From: an uncultured Bacteroidia bacterium
GTDB taxonomy: Bacteria; Bacteroidota; Bacteroidia; Bacteroidales; UBA932
NCBI GenBank assembly: GCA_902784965.1
Contig: CACZWU010000029.1
Location: forward strand, 1-38,110
Direction: 5' to 3'
DNA: 38,110 nucleotides
Below the pieces are notes generated by a model. That model was not told the origin of the DNA and made no database searches. It was given only the letters and a program-made list of their open reading frames with translations. The position numbers and the translations under genes were made by a program. Numbering within the stretch: position 1 is the first letter of the stretch; every line of letters begins with the position of its first letter. Below, piece by piece: positions 1 to 8,058 of the stretch.

Positions 1-185
1 TGTAACGCGCTTTCGCTCATGCTGTCGAAAAAGGAGCTCACCCGGTCGCTTGACGGCGAACTCCTCCTTATACGGGCCCGAGGGCCCGTAACGTTCGTCA
101 AACATGCGCCGTCATGCGGAGCACCGCTCCCTGCTCAGGCCCTCCCACGTTCCTTTTTCGACAAAATCGCTCAAGCGTCGTTACA
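1..185. repeat. MITE-like long imperfect inverted repeat
   Basis: No credible gene lies here. The left arm begins with TGTAACG (1-7) and ends with a 13-base block at 23-35. The right arm holds the exact complement of that block at 151-163 and of TGTAACG at 179-185. A further 5-bp pairing joins 8-12 to 173-177. Inside lies a near-perfect palindrome at 71-90 (9-bp arms around GA), an imperfect hairpin at about 33-64, and a short hairpin GGAGC/GCTCC at about 118-129. Terminal inverted repeats of about 35 nt on a 185-nt non-coding body resemble a miniature transposable element. The left end coincides with the window edge, so the true boundary and any target-site duplication cannot be seen. A folded RNA is the alternative. 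Confidence 0.5.
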
Positions 186-197
186 TCCCTCCTGAGC

Positions 198-287
198 ACA
201 CAAGAGCGCCATCAGGCGCTAGCGGAGACCGAGCGGGAGAGCCTTGTGTAATAGCCGGTCGTAGCGGCGGGTCTGGGCAGAGCCCAG
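198..287. other. Cluster of small hairpins in non-coding DNA
   Basis: Three short perfect stems are visible. ACACAAG (198-204) pairs with CTTGTGT (243-249). Nested inside it, AGCGCC (205-210) pairs with GGCGCT (215-220) across a 4-nt loop. CTGGGC (273-278) pairs with GCCCAG (282-287) across AGA. The nested AGCGCC hairpin followed by AGC has a close relative at 26660-26677. No coding potential was recognised. The stretch lies between the long inverted repeat and the structured element at 297-430. Confidence 0.4.
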
Positions 288-296
288 TAAGCGCAG

Positions 297-430
297 GCGC
301 GGGTGGGATATTGCTTCGAGGACCCTAACCACCCTCGGTTGATAGAGGGAGGGGCCCGGAATCGGCGTAGCCGATTTTGGGAAGGAGACGAGCCTTGGCG
401 AGTCGGTCCGAGAAGCAATTCCCAGAGCGC
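297..430 (+). repeat. Structured repeat element, copy 1
   Basis: The sequence folds as a long basal stem closing three hairpins. The basal stem pairs 305-308 and 310-317 with 412-423, and 320-324 with 405-409. T309 is bulged and a symmetric GA/GA internal loop (318-319 with 410-411) interrupts the stem. Inside are a hairpin CCCTC/GAGGG (332-336 with 349-353), a 12-bp hairpin with two G-U pairs and a GTA loop (355-366 with 370-381), and a 7-bp hairpin with a CTTG loop (387-393 with 398-404). GCGC at 297-300 and 427-430 may extend the base. A second copy at 26526-26643 keeps the same layout with different arm sequences. Whether it acts as RNA or DNA is unknown; the GA/GA loop favours folding of the plus strand. 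Confidence 0.6.
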
Positions 431-459
431 CCAAGCACAAGCCGATAAAAATCGTTTTT

Positions 460-486
460 GTAATTTGCTGTGAATCAGCAAATTAC
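460..486 (-). terminator. Probable terminator hairpin after the DUF5686 gene
   Basis: A perfect 11-bp stem (460-470 with 476-486) surrounds a 5-nt loop. It lies about 45 nt past the stop codon of the minus-strand DUF5686 gene. On the minus strand it is followed by A5-CG-ATTTTT, so the T-run starts several bases after the stem, which is not ideal for an intrinsic terminator. It may simply be a stable 3' end. Confidence 0.45.
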
Positions 487-530
487 ATATTTCTCTCTGT
501 CCCCAACGGAACAGAAAGACGAAAGAAAAG

Positions 531-3014
531 CTAGAATTGGACGTCGAAGCCGAAGGTGACGCGGAAGTTGCGACGGGGGTCTTCGAGGCGGTGGGTCAGA
601 CGCCAGGTGAAGTCGACGCGGAGGACGCGCAGGATGTTCGACAGGCCGGCGCCGACCTCGACATACGGCACTTCCAGCGTCGACAGCCCTTCGATGGGCA
701 GGATACCCGCGCCGCCGGCTTTGTTTGCCGCCGACAACGTGCCATAGGCCGCCTTGACCGTGATGATCTCGCGCAGGTCGAGCTCCTTGATGAGCGGGAT
801 CCGCCCCAGGATCAGACCATTGAGATTGTGCTCGTACAGGACGCTCACCCAGCGGTCCGACGCGAATTCATAGTAGTCCATGCAGGTGAACGCCGTCTTG
901 TCGAGGAAGAAAGAACGGTTGCCCTCGTGCAACTTCAGGAAAGGATACGGCACCTCCCCCAGGATGGCCCCTGCTCCAATGTGCACGTTGCTGAAACCGA
1001 AGGCCCCCGCCGGAATCTTCCAGTCGAATGAGAACTCCCCCCGCAAATAACTGCAGTCATCGCTGGTCACCCCCTTGATGCCCGCCATCAGGTCGATGCC
1101 GATCACCGGATAACGCGTGAAAATGTGCGCCTTGTCGAAGTGTCCGCGATTGATGCGCTCCTGCCAGGAGAAACGCGCCGTATAGCGGATCTGGTTGGCC
1201 GAGACCGACTTGACCCAGGTGCTGTCGGGACGGTAGAGCGGCACCATCTCGTTGCCGTAGAGCCGCCGCGATTCTATCGACAGGAAACTGGTGAAACTGG
1301 GCGAGAATTCGTGCTCATATTCCAGCAGCAGGTTCCGCATGAGCGTCTGCTTGTCGCCGCCGCCAAACGAGAACAGCGAGTTGAACATGTTGGGCTGCGC
1401 GATGGTGGCACTTCCCTGCCCCAGCTGATGATAGTCGTAGTCGCCCTGGAAGAGGATCTTGCGGGTCTTGTCGCGCCGGATGGTGTATTCCACGGAACCG
1501 CCGCCCTTGATCAGATGGTCGCGGAAACCATAGCCGACGTTGCCCGTGATCCGGAGACTCGGATGGAAGAACTTCGTGGTGCGGAAGCCCACTCCCACGT
1601 GCCAGCCCTCCGTTGCGTTGTATTTGACCGTCTGCGCCCAGGGACCATAGGCAACCTCCGTGTGCTCCCCCTCGATGTAGCCCACGATCAGCGAGCGGAA
1701 AACCGTGTACCAGGCCCGGAACGAAGGCTTGTTCTTGATCTCGTCGACCATGGTGTAGATGCCCTGCTCGCGCGCAGTCAGGGGCACGGGCCGGGCCGAC
1801 TCCCACACGTCCTCGTCCAGGTCCACCGCCCGGGAAGTGACGACTACATCGGGATTCTCCAGCGCTTCCACGGGAGGCTGCCGCTTGCCGGGCTCCCCAT
1901 AATGCAGCTCGCGGTTGCCCAGGAACGAGATGACCCTCGAACTGTCGCTCACCGCGATGGAAAAGTCGATGAACAGCTTCTCCTCTTTCGGAAACCAGTT
2001 CCCCTCGTCGGTCTTCCGGTTGTCTGTGTCAATGTTGATGTGCCGGATCCAGTTGACGTTCGACCCCTTGGACAGGGCCACGTGCGCGCTGCGGATGCCG
2101 TAATCTTCGGCGTCGATGTAGAGTTCCCCGTCGAAGGTCGGCGAAGTGACGCCGCGCTTGGGATGGAAGCGCAGGCAGTAGCTCTTGCGCCCGTCCATTT
2201 CGAGGCTGTCGACCAGGAAATAATTGTAGAAAGCATGGCCGTAGGCCGCGGCGGGCGAAGGTACGTCGAGGTTGAACAGCGTGATGGTGCTCTTGTAGAA
2301 ATTGGTCTTGAGCAGATAGGAACCGGCATACTGCCGCATGAAATTGTCAGGGTCGATGCCGGAGATGCGGTTGGCCAGGATCACTTCCTTTTCGAGCGGC
2401 GGATCCAGGGCATGGTATTTTTCGGAGAAGGTCTCGGAGATCAGGATGGGAATGTACGATGCGCCGGTGACGGCAGAAGTGTCACGATATTTGACCACGT
2501 CGCGCAGCAGTCCCTTCAGGAAGGAGCGGGTGGCCAGCCATTCGGCATGGGTGGCGTCGAGTTCGATCTTGGAGTAGATGCGCACCGACCAGTCGTCCGC
2601 CAGCTCAGGATCGTGCCGTTCTCGGTTTTCGTCAATCAGACGGAGGATATGGCGGAGGTAGCTGTCGTCGGGGCGGATGCGCGCGGCGGTCAGCAGGTCG
2701 GCGTCGAGTTCCAGCGTAAAGTTGATTTCAGAGAAGGCGCCGTAGGAGACGCGGGCTGAGCTGGAGGTATAGCCCAGTATCTGGGCGGTCAGCACCACGG
2801 CGGCGGTGTCGCGGGTTTCGATATAGTAACGGCCGTCTTCGTCGGTCGAAACGCCGATGCTGGTCCCGTCGAAGGACACGGAAACATACGGGATGGGACT
2901 GCCGTCGCCGGCATCGATGACCCGGCCGCGGACCTTGGTCATCTGGGCCGGAAGCGTAGCGGGCAGCAGTCCCAGAAGGACGGCACAGAGAACGATGCGG
3001 GCGAATCGGATCAT
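531..3014 (-). CDS. DUF5686/CarboxypepD_reg-like outer-membrane protein
   Basis: This predicts an 827-residue protein with an N-terminal signal peptide (hydrophobic stretch about 6-22, cleavage near ALPAQ). A carboxypeptidase-regulatory-like beta-sandwich follows (about 27-110, beginning VRGRVIDAGDGSPIPYV). The long remainder matches what I know of Bacteroidota DUF5686 proteins. The chain ends in phenylalanine (FDVQF) after alternating aromatic and hydrophobic segments, as expected for an outer-membrane beta-barrel. The reading frame stays open upstream to 3917, but that part is antisense to mutY. The start at 3014 was chosen because it begins the signal peptide and lies 5 nt after a TATTTTTG promoter box. 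The gene stands alone, divergent from mutY. The substrate or role is unknown; the barrel and plug-like domain only suggest surface or transport work. Confidence 0.85.
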   Translation of the reverse strand: MIRFARIVLCAVLLGLLPATLPAQMTKVRGRVIDAGDGSPIPYVSVSFDGTSIGVSTDEDGRYYIETRDTAAVVLTAQILGYTSSSARVSYGAFSEINFTLELDADLLTAARIRPDDSYLRHILRLIDENRERHDPELADDWSVRIYSKIELDATHAEWLATRSFLKGLLRDVVKYRDTSAVTGASYIPILISETFSEKYHALDPPLEKEVILANRISGIDPDNFMRQYAGSYLLKTNFYKSTITLFNLDVPSPAAAYGHAFYNYFLVDSLEMDGRKSYCLRFHPKRGVTSPTFDGELYIDAEDYGIRSAHVALSKGSNVNWIRHINIDTDNRKTDEGNWFPKEEKLFIDFSIAVSDSSRVISFLGNRELHYGEPGKRQPPVEALENPDVVVTSRAVDLDEDVWESARPVPLTAREQGIYTMVDEIKNKPSFRAWYTVFRSLIVGYIEGEHTEVAYGPWAQTVKYNATEGWHVGVGFRTTKFFHPSLRITGNVGYGFRDHLIKGGGSVEYTIRRDKTRKILFQGDYDYHQLGQGSATIAQPNMFNSLFSFGGGDKQTLMRNLLLEYEHEFSPSFTSFLSIESRRLYGNEMVPLYRPDSTWVKSVSANQIRYTARFSWQERINRGHFDKAHIFTRYPVIGIDLMAGIKGVTSDDCSYLRGEFSFDWKIPAGAFGFSNVHIGAGAILGEVPYPFLKLHEGNRSFFLDKTAFTCMDYYEFASDRWVSVLYEHNLNGLILGRIPLIKELDLREIITVKAAYGTLSAANKAGGAGILPIEGLSTLEVPYVEVGAGLSNILRVLRVDFTWRLTHRLEDPRRNFRVTFGFDVQF

Positions 3015-3019
3015 CTTTG

Positions 3020-3027
3020 CAAAAATA
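3020..3027 (-). promoter_or_regulatory. -7 promoter box of the DUF5686 gene
   Basis: TATTTTTG on the minus strand matches the Bacteroidota -7 consensus TAnnTTTG. Its last base is only 5 nt from the ATG at 3014, so the transcript would have almost no leader. No convincing -33 TTTG is seen at the usual distance. Confidence 0.5.
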
Positions 3028-3049
3028 GCAAATCCTGATGGAAAAACCG

Positions 3050-3057
3050 TAACTTTG
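3050..3057 (+). promoter_or_regulatory. -7 promoter box of mutY
   Basis: TAACTTTG matches TAnnTTTG and ends 8 nt before the mutY ATG. It diverges from the box of the DUF5686 gene within a 51-nt spacer. A leaderless or nearly leaderless mRNA is implied. No clear -33 element is visible. Confidence 0.45.
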
Positions 3058-3065
3058 TCGAAGAT

Positions 3066-4055
3066 ATGAAAGATCCCTTTTTCACGCGGACCGTCCTGGA
3101 CTGGTATGCCGCCTACGGGCGCGACCTGCCCTGGCGCCGTACGCGCGATCCCTATGCCATCTGGCTGAGCGAGATCATCCTTCAGCAGACACGGATCGCA
3201 CAGGGGCAGGCCTACTGGGAGCGTTTTATGGCGCGTTTCCCCGATGTACGGTCGCTGGCGGCGGCCAGTGAGGACGAGGTGCTGCGACTCTGGCAGGGGC
3301 TCGGCTACTACAGCCGGGGACGGAATCTGCTGGTGGCTGCGCGGCAGATCGAGGCGCGGGGCGCTTTTCCCGATACGCTGGCGGAGATCCGGGCCCTGAA
3401 AGGCGTGGGCGATTACACGGCCGCGGCCATCGCTTCGTTTGCCTTCGGCATCCCGGCCGCTGTGGTCGACGGCAATGTCTACCGCGTGCTGGCGCGTTTC
3501 TACGGCATAGCCACGCCGGTTGGCACGACGGCGGCGAAGAAGGAATTTACAGCGCTGGCACAGGCCCTGCTGCCGGATGACAACCCGGGCGATTTCAACC
3601 AGGCGATGATGGATTTCGGTGCGATGCAGTGCACGCCGGCTGCTCCGCTCTGTCCGACCTGTCCGCTGGCCGCCCGCTGCGAGGCGCTCCGTAGCGGACG
3701 CACGGCCCTGTTGCCGGTCAAAAAGCCGTCGGTAGCGGTACAGACGCGCCATCTGCGCTATGTGTACATCCGCTGCGAAGGAAAAGTCGCTTTCCACCGG
3801 CGCGGAGCGGGCGACATCTGGCAGGGCCTGTGGGAGCCCTATCTGGAAGAGGGGGATTTCCGGGGATTTCCGGGCATGCAGCTGGTCCGGAAAGCCGTGA
3901 AACACCAGCTCACCCACCGCACGCTGATCGCCGATTTCTACCGGCTGGACTGCGCAGAAAGGCCTTCCCTCCCCGACGGATATGTCTGGATTAACGAAAC
4001 GGAGCTTGACCGTTACGCCAAGCCCCGTCTGATTGAAATCCTATTGGATGATTGA
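3066..4055 (+). CDS. mutY: A/G-specific adenine DNA glycosylase MutY
   Basis: The 329-residue protein removes adenine mispaired with guanine or 8-oxoguanine in base-excision repair. Visible family marks are the catalytic glutamate in SEIILQQTR (E36), the helix-hairpin-helix LKGVGDYTAAAI (about 111-122), and the catalytic aspartate in VVDGN (D135). The iron-sulfur cluster loop has cysteines 189, 196, 199 and 205 in the C-x6-C-x2-C-x5-C spacing. A C-terminal NUDIX-like 8-oxoG recognition domain covers about 220-329. The length is near the usual 330-370. The start is the first ATG after a TAACTTTG box. The 3' end overlaps the 3' end of the convergent permease gene by 15 nt. Confidence 0.95.
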   Translation: MKDPFFTRTVLDWYAAYGRDLPWRRTRDPYAIWLSEIILQQTRIAQGQAYWERFMARFPDVRSLAAASEDEVLRLWQGLGYYSRGRNLLVAARQIEARGAFPDTLAEIRALKGVGDYTAAAIASFAFGIPAAVVDGNVYRVLARFYGIATPVGTTAAKKEFTALAQALLPDDNPGDFNQAMMDFGAMQCTPAAPLCPTCPLAARCEALRSGRTALLPVKKPSVAVQTRHLRYVYIRCEGKVAFHRRGAGDIWQGLWEPYLEEGDFRGFPGMQLVRKAVKHQLTHRTLIADFYRLDCAERPSLPDGYVWINETELDRYAKPRLIEILLDD

Positions 4056-5195
4056 TTCCGTCTTTTCCCGATCTATGTCGGGCATGAGCCTTCGTACCAG
4101 TTTCTTGTTCGAGTAGAAGCGCGCCGCGATGACACGGATGACGGTATAGGCCGGAATGCCGACCAGCAGGCCCACCGTGCCGCCGATGCGGCCGGCCATC
4201 AGCAGGACGAGGAAGATCTCGAGCGGCCGGGCCTTGATGCTCGTTGAATAGATGAGCGGCTGGTATACGAAGTTGTCGATGAGCTGCGCGAACAGCATGA
4301 CAGCCAGCACGATCAGGGCGAATGCCCAGATCGGCACGTCGAGGCCGACGCCCGTTCCGTATTTCAGCACCACGGAGAGCAGGATGCCGATGACATAGCC
4401 CAGAAGCGGACCCACATACGGGATGACGTTGAGCAGACCGGCGATGAACGCGATGCCAAGCGCATAGCTGACGCCGATCCGCGCCACGAACCAGAGGCCC
4501 AGGAAATCGATCAGGAACACCCCGAATACCTCGATGATCAGTCCTATGAAATAGCGCGACAGCAGGTGCGTGATATCTCTGATGGTCGAATCGACCGACG
4601 GTTCGATCCTGTCGGGGACGAACGAGCAGATGATTTTCGAGAAGAGCTTTTCGTCCTGAATGAAACAGAACGAAATGAACACCACGGCGAAGGCCCCGAT
4701 GCCGAAGTTGGCCACCACCGTCGCCACCGAGCCGAGCACCGACGAAACGTTCGACATGTTGAGGACGCCGCGGATTTCGTTGAGGAGTGTCGAAACCAGG
4801 TTGAAATCGGGTCCCAGAGAAGGAATCAGGCCGGTAACCCACAGGTTGAACTGGTCGAGCCAGCTGTTGTAGGGTATGTCCACCGCATTCATCACCGAGG
4901 CATCCCGGATGATGTTCGACACGATCGGGATGAGTTGCGTGATGAAAAGGAGAATAAACAGAATGATAAAGACCAGGCTCAGGACCGACAGCAGGCCGTT
5001 GGGCAGCGATTTGCCCCGGATCTTGATCTTGCCCAGCAGCCGCTTGACCGGATGCCCGATGAGCGAGATCACGAAAGCGAGGATGACATAGACCAGTACG
5101 CTGCGGAAATACCAGCAGAAGAAGCAGGCGATGGCGATGGCGCCCAGTTTGATCAGCAGACCGGCCAGCCGGTCGACGTTGCGTTCTTGTTCCAT
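4041..5195 (-). CDS. AI-2E family (PerM/UPF0118) membrane permease
   Basis: This 384-residue inner-membrane protein has hydrophobic segments at about 12-55 (two), 90-120, 180-205, and several between 235 and 360. The family pattern is two helices, a soluble middle region, then a helical bundle. Members have been linked to export of autoinducer-2 or to Na+/H+ exchange, so the substrate is not fixed by sequence. The start at 5195 (MEQERNVDRL) was chosen because the longer frame runs back through the tRNA gene and its terminator. The ATG begins just after the terminator's T-run and no separate promoter is evident, so expression may depend on readthrough from the tRNA. Confidence 0.85.
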   Translation of the reverse strand: MEQERNVDRLAGLLIKLGAIAIACFFCWYFRSVLVYVILAFVISLIGHPVKRLLGKIKIRGKSLPNGLLSVLSLVFIILFILLFITQLIPIVSNIIRDASVMNAVDIPYNSWLDQFNLWVTGLIPSLGPDFNLVSTLLNEIRGVLNMSNVSSVLGSVATVVANFGIGAFAVVFISFCFIQDEKLFSKIICSFVPDRIEPSVDSTIRDITHLLSRYFIGLIIEVFGVFLIDFLGLWFVARIGVSYALGIAFIAGLLNVIPYVGPLLGYVIGILLSVVLKYGTGVGLDVPIWAFALIVLAVMLFAQLIDNFVYQPLIYSTSIKARPLEIFLVLLMAGRIGGTVGLLVGIPAYTVIRVIAARFYSNKKLVRRLMPDIDREKTESIIQ

Positions 5196-5200
5196 AATAC

Positions 5201-5225
5201 AAAAAAAGCAGGCTTTGCCTGCTTC
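5201..5225 (-). terminator. Intrinsic terminator of tRNA-Ala
   Basis: An 8-bp stem AAGCAGGC/GCCTGCTT with a 3-nt loop is followed on the minus strand by a run of seven T. It sits 3 nt past the tRNA 3' end and just before the permease ATG. This is a textbook rho-independent terminator. Confidence 0.85.
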
Positions 5226-5228
5226 TTG

Positions 5229-5301
5229 TGGAGTATAGGAGAATCGGACTCCTGACCTTTTGAATGCCATTCAAACGCTCTACCAACTGAGCTAATACCC
5301 C
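5229..5301 (-). tRNA. tRNA-Ala (anticodon GGC)
   Basis: The minus strand gives a complete 73-nt cloverleaf. The acceptor stem GGGGTAT/ATACTCC contains the G3-U70 wobble that identifies alanine tRNA. The D-loop has AGTTGGTAGA. The anticodon stem is TTTGA/TCAAA with loop ATGGCAT, giving GGC, which reads GCC and GCU. The T arm is AGGAG/CTCCT with loop TCCGATT, whose sequence is slightly unusual (TCCGATT instead of TTCGAnt). The discriminator is A. The terminal CCA is not encoded in full, as is usual in this phylum. Confidence 0.95.
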
Positions 5302-5313
5302 AACTGTTCGATG

Positions 5314-5344
5314 CAAAAATACGGATAATTTTCGAATTTGCAAG
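5314..5344 (-). promoter_or_regulatory. Promoter of tRNA-Ala
   Basis: On the minus strand CTTG (5341-5344) is followed after 19 nt by TATTTTTG (5314-5321), matching the Bacteroidota TTG/TAnnTTTG arrangement. The -7 box ends 12 nt before the first tRNA base. Confidence 0.65.
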
Positions 5345-5360
5345 CAAGAACAGAAAAAAA

Positions 5361-6035
5361 TTACAGAAATAGGACATGAATCAGGTCGGGAGAAGCGTGC
5401 ATGTCCTGGGGATTGGTGCCGAGTTCCCCCTGCGGGATGGGTTCGCCCAGCTTTTCGAAAAGCCGCACCCAATAGGACGGATACTCCCCTTCCTTGTTCT
5501 TGAAATTCATTGGAACGGGCACGAACCACTGGTGACCGTCGGCATCGACATAGGCATCAGAAATCAACTCCGTGCAATAGTGGCGGCCGTTGAAGGTCAT
5601 GAAATACTCGTCGTAATTCTCACCCAGAAACTCTTTGGCCTGTTCCACATAGGTAGCCGCATGCTGATTGTCCCTGAGGCGCATCACCTCGAACGTGGCG
5701 CGGCCGCCCCGGTGCAGCGTAAAGTCGCTCAGCAAGGTGTCGAGCGGATGCCGGTCTACGCCGCGCCGAATGGTGGCATCGATGACCCAGATGGCCCCCT
5801 GCTCATCCACTTCCAGGATGGCGGTATGGATGAAATTGGTTGTATCGCCACTTGAAGTAGCATCGGCAATTGCCTGTGCCATAGAATCATCACCGTAGTC
5901 CATCGGGATCCCCACAAAGAGCAGGTCGCCCGTTTCCACGTGCGGCGTCTCCACGACCGGTGCCGGGGTTTTCTTACAAGAGAACCCTGCCAGCAGCATC
6001 AGCGCCAGCAGGGATATCTGTAACGTACGCTTCAT
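5361..6035 (-). CDS. YiiX/YebB-like NlpC/P60-superfamily lipoprotein
   Basis: This 224-residue protein has a lipoprotein-type signal peptide with the lipidated cysteine likely C20 (AGFSC-KK). The rest resembles the permuted papain-fold YiiX group. An early histidine sits in FIHTAIL (H70) with a nearby acidic residue (E75), and a later cysteine in RHYCTELI (C154) serves as nucleophile. Relatives are thought to be amidases or peptidases acting on cell-wall or lipid substrates; the true substrate is unknown. The ATG at 6035 shares a base with the stop of the rubredoxin gene (TAATG), so the two are translationally coupled. A longer frame to 6083 exists but lacks the signal peptide at its start. 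Confidence 0.8.
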   Translation of the reverse strand: MKRTLQISLLALMLLAGFSCKKTPAPVVETPHVETGDLLFVGIPMDYGDDSMAQAIADATSSGDTTNFIHTAILEVDEQGAIWVIDATIRRGVDRHPLDTLLSDFTLHRGGRATFEVMRLRDNQHAATYVEQAKEFLGENYDEYFMTFNGRHYCTELISDAYVDADGHQWFVPVPMNFKNKEGEYPSYWVRLFEKLGEPIPQGELGTNPQDMHASPDLIHVLFL

Positions 6036-6196
6036 TACTGGGCCGGGCTGAAATCCTCTTTGCCCACACCGCAGAGCGGGCATACCCAGTCGGCGGGAAG
6101 TTGTTCGAAGGGGGTGCCGGGGGCTACGCCATTGTCCGGATCACCTTTTGCCGGGTCGTACTCGTACCCGCAGATGTCACATACATACTTTGCCAT
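6035..6196 (-). CDS. Rubredoxin
   Basis: This 53-residue one-iron electron carrier has the two CxxCG motifs, [10 protein letters not shown] near the start and [11 protein letters not shown] near the end, and an otherwise standard rubredoxin layout. The start MAKYVC at 6196 gives the normal family length; an upstream in-frame start at 6247 would add 17 unrelated residues. A TATCTTTG box lies 27 nt upstream. Rubredoxins in anaerobes usually serve oxygen or peroxide detoxification, but no partner reductase or rubrerythrin lies in the window. It is followed by the YiiX-like lipoprotein through a TAATG overlap, with no evident functional link. Confidence 0.95.
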   Translation of the reverse strand: MAKYVCDICGYEYDPAKGDPDNGVAPGTPFEQLPADWVCPLCGVGKEDFSPAQ

Positions 6197-6223
6197 GTCG
6201 TATTGGATTGAAGGTTTGTCTTG

Positions 6224-6231
6224 CAAAGATA
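6224..6231 (-). promoter_or_regulatory. -7 promoter box of the rubredoxin gene
   Basis: TATCTTTG on the minus strand matches TAnnTTTG, 27 nt before the rubredoxin ATG and just past the stop codon of the C10 protease gene. A TTTG at 6245-6248 is closer than the usual 19-21 nt, so the -33 element is uncertain. Confidence 0.5.
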
Positions 6232-6243
6232 ACGAAAGGTTCC

Positions 6244-8052
6244 TCAAAAAGCAATCGTCAGTTCCATCTCCTCGTCGAAATTGCGCACGACGAGGCGGTA
6301 GTTTCCGGAAGGATAGTAGAACAGGTACTGCGTCCGGCCGGACGTCTCGTCACGGAAAGCCGGGAACGAACTGTAATACACGCCGCCGATCTGCTCGTAG
6401 AAGCTCTCGCTGGCGCTGGTGGTCAGGCAGCGGCCCAGGTCGTCCGACCAGATTTCCCAGTAGAAATCCTTGGGTCCGTCCAGATAGAAACCCGGATAGC
6501 CATCGGCCGTTGGCGACGCAGGGTCGCCCAGCATACAACCCACCGACACCAGCTCGGCCAGCGGGCGGCGGTTGAAATGGACGCACGACTGGCGGCTCTG
6601 CGGCAGCGGTTCCCATTCACCATTGTTGCAGCGGGCCAGCATCATCCAGTCGCCGTCCCCGATGGAAGCGGCCGGATGGCACTGCAGCGCCGGCACCGAA
6701 TCTTCCCCTTTGAAAACCACCGTCTCACTGAGCTGTTCCTTGAAATTGAACGCCTTGTCGAACTGAACATAGGCAATCTCCACGTTGACCCACTCCGGCG
6801 CGGTGAAGCACCAGATCCAGGTTTCCGGCACCGTAAAGGACTTGCTCCGGAAATCCCAGGGGAACGGGATGAAATACTCGGCCACCTCCAGGCTGGCATA
6901 GGGCTCGCCGCCCTGGTCGGGCATGATGCGGCAGACCATGCCCTGCCAGTCGGTGAATTCCGACATCTGGTCTTCCTTGCCGTCAATCGAAGGAGAGAGC
7001 CGGAACAGGGCGCTTTCGCCTTCCCAGCCATAGTTCAGGCTGAAATACTCGCCATCGTAGCCATCCACGACGAAGGCATGCCCTCCTTCCCAGGAGAAGC
7101 CGGCATAGAACACCGGCAGGCCGTCGTTGATGTCCTGGCGGATCATCCGTTCCCAGTGCTCCGTGTCAAAAATGCTCCGGTCGAGGTAACGCATCTGCTT
7201 GTCGTAACCGAAGTAGGTGGCCAGTTTGAGCGGGGCGTCGCCCGCGGCGCCCGATCCCTCCGGCTCATAGTCCATCTCGCTCATCACGCCCAGGTCGAAC
7301 ATCAACTGTGCGACCTGCGCGGCCTGCTCGTCCGTGTATTGTCCCTTGACATACCGCAGGGGCATCTGGTCCCAGTCGTAGCTGTGTCCCAGTGCGTGGC
7401 CGTCCATATACCGCGTATACTTGTTCGTGAAGTCATTCCAGTCGAAATAGTAGCCGGGGAGTTCCCCGGTCCCGTGGTCGGGATACCGGTGATAGCGCAG
7501 GATGATGGCCATGGCCGTGGCCACGCAGCCGGCTGGGCACTCCAGGAGGCTGTTCTTCTTGGGAACCAGGTTGTTGTAAGGAGCACCCTGCCCCCAGCGC
7601 GCCGTTTCCAGGATGACCCGGCCGTTGTCGGACTCCGTTTCGGACACGTCGGAGGTCCAGCCCTGCGCACGGGCATATTCGATCACCGAAGCATGCCACT
7701 CGAGCAGGCTTCTCAGGTTGACAGGCAGATTGTCGGCCGGGAAACGGCCGGAAAGCGAATAACCGATCACCGGCTTGGACACGTCGTCGCCCGCCACCAC
7801 CACATAGCCGCCATTCGATCCTTCGTAAACATAGAGCGCCGGATCCTGGCCCGGTGCCTTGGTCGGTACCGAAGGAAACGTCGCCACCAGATCAACGGAA
7901 AGCGGACGGCCGGCAGTCAACAAGCCGCTCTGATGCTTCGACAGAAAAACGGAAGCCACCGCCGCGGCCCGTGTCGGAGGAACCACCGAAGCCAGGCAGG
8001 AGACGCTCAGCGCCACCAGCCAGCACGCAACCAAACAGAACTTTTTCATCAT
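6244..8052 (-). CDS. C10 family (streptopain-like) cysteine protease
   Basis: This 602-residue secreted protease precursor has a signal peptide at about 1-22 and an N-terminal propeptide containing [10 protein letters not shown] (about 81-90), like the inhibitory prodomain of SpeB relatives. The papain-like catalytic domain covers about 145-360. The nucleophile is C176 in [16 protein letters not shown], the histidine is H325 in [12 protein letters not shown], and N340 and W343 lie in SLNYGWEG. An extra region of about 240 residues follows, probably beta-rich adhesion or sorting domains. The start is the first of two ATGs (MMKKF), placed 6 nt after AGGAGG; a TTG at 8070 is less likely. It follows the BACON lipoprotein gene by 14 nt, so co-expression is likely. 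C10 proteases of gut Bacteroidales degrade host or dietary proteins. Confidence 0.9.
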   Translation of the reverse strand: MMKKFCLVACWLVALSVSCLASVVPPTRAAAVASVFLSKHQSGLLTAGRPLSVDLVATFPSVPTKAPGQDPALYVYEGSNGGYVVVAGDDVSKPVIGYSLSGRFPADNLPVNLRSLLEWHASVIEYARAQGWTSDVSETESDNGRVILETARWGQGAPYNNLVPKKNSLLECPAGCVATAMAIILRYHRYPDHGTGELPGYYFDWNDFTNKYTRYMDGHALGHSYDWDQMPLRYVKGQYTDEQAAQVAQLMFDLGVMSEMDYEPEGSGAAGDAPLKLATYFGYDKQMRYLDRSIFDTEHWERMIRQDINDGLPVFYAGFSWEGGHAFVVDGYDGEYFSLNYGWEGESALFRLSPSIDGKEDQMSEFTDWQGMVCRIMPDQGGEPYASLEVAEYFIPFPWDFRSKSFTVPETWIWCFTAPEWVNVEIAYVQFDKAFNFKEQLSETVVFKGEDSVPALQCHPAASIGDGDWMMLARCNNGEWEPLPQSRQSCVHFNRRPLAELVSVGCMLGDPASPTADGYPGFYLDGPKDFYWEIWSDDLGRCLTTSASESFYEQIGGVYYSSFPAFRDETSGRTQYLFYYPSGNYRLVVRNFDEEMELTIAF

Positions 8053-8058
8053 ATGGAT

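Noticed and set aside
1-185. Integron attC site
   Set aside because: The arm ends do not match the RYYYAAC/GTTRRRY core sites, and no integrase or cassette layout is seen.
104-481. Small open frames in the first 500 nt on both strands
   Set aside because: They run through inverted repeats, have unusual composition, and no start signals.
3015-3917. A 301-codon N-terminal extension of the DUF5686 protein
   Set aside because: It is antisense to mutY, and a signal peptide with a promoter box marks the start at 3014.
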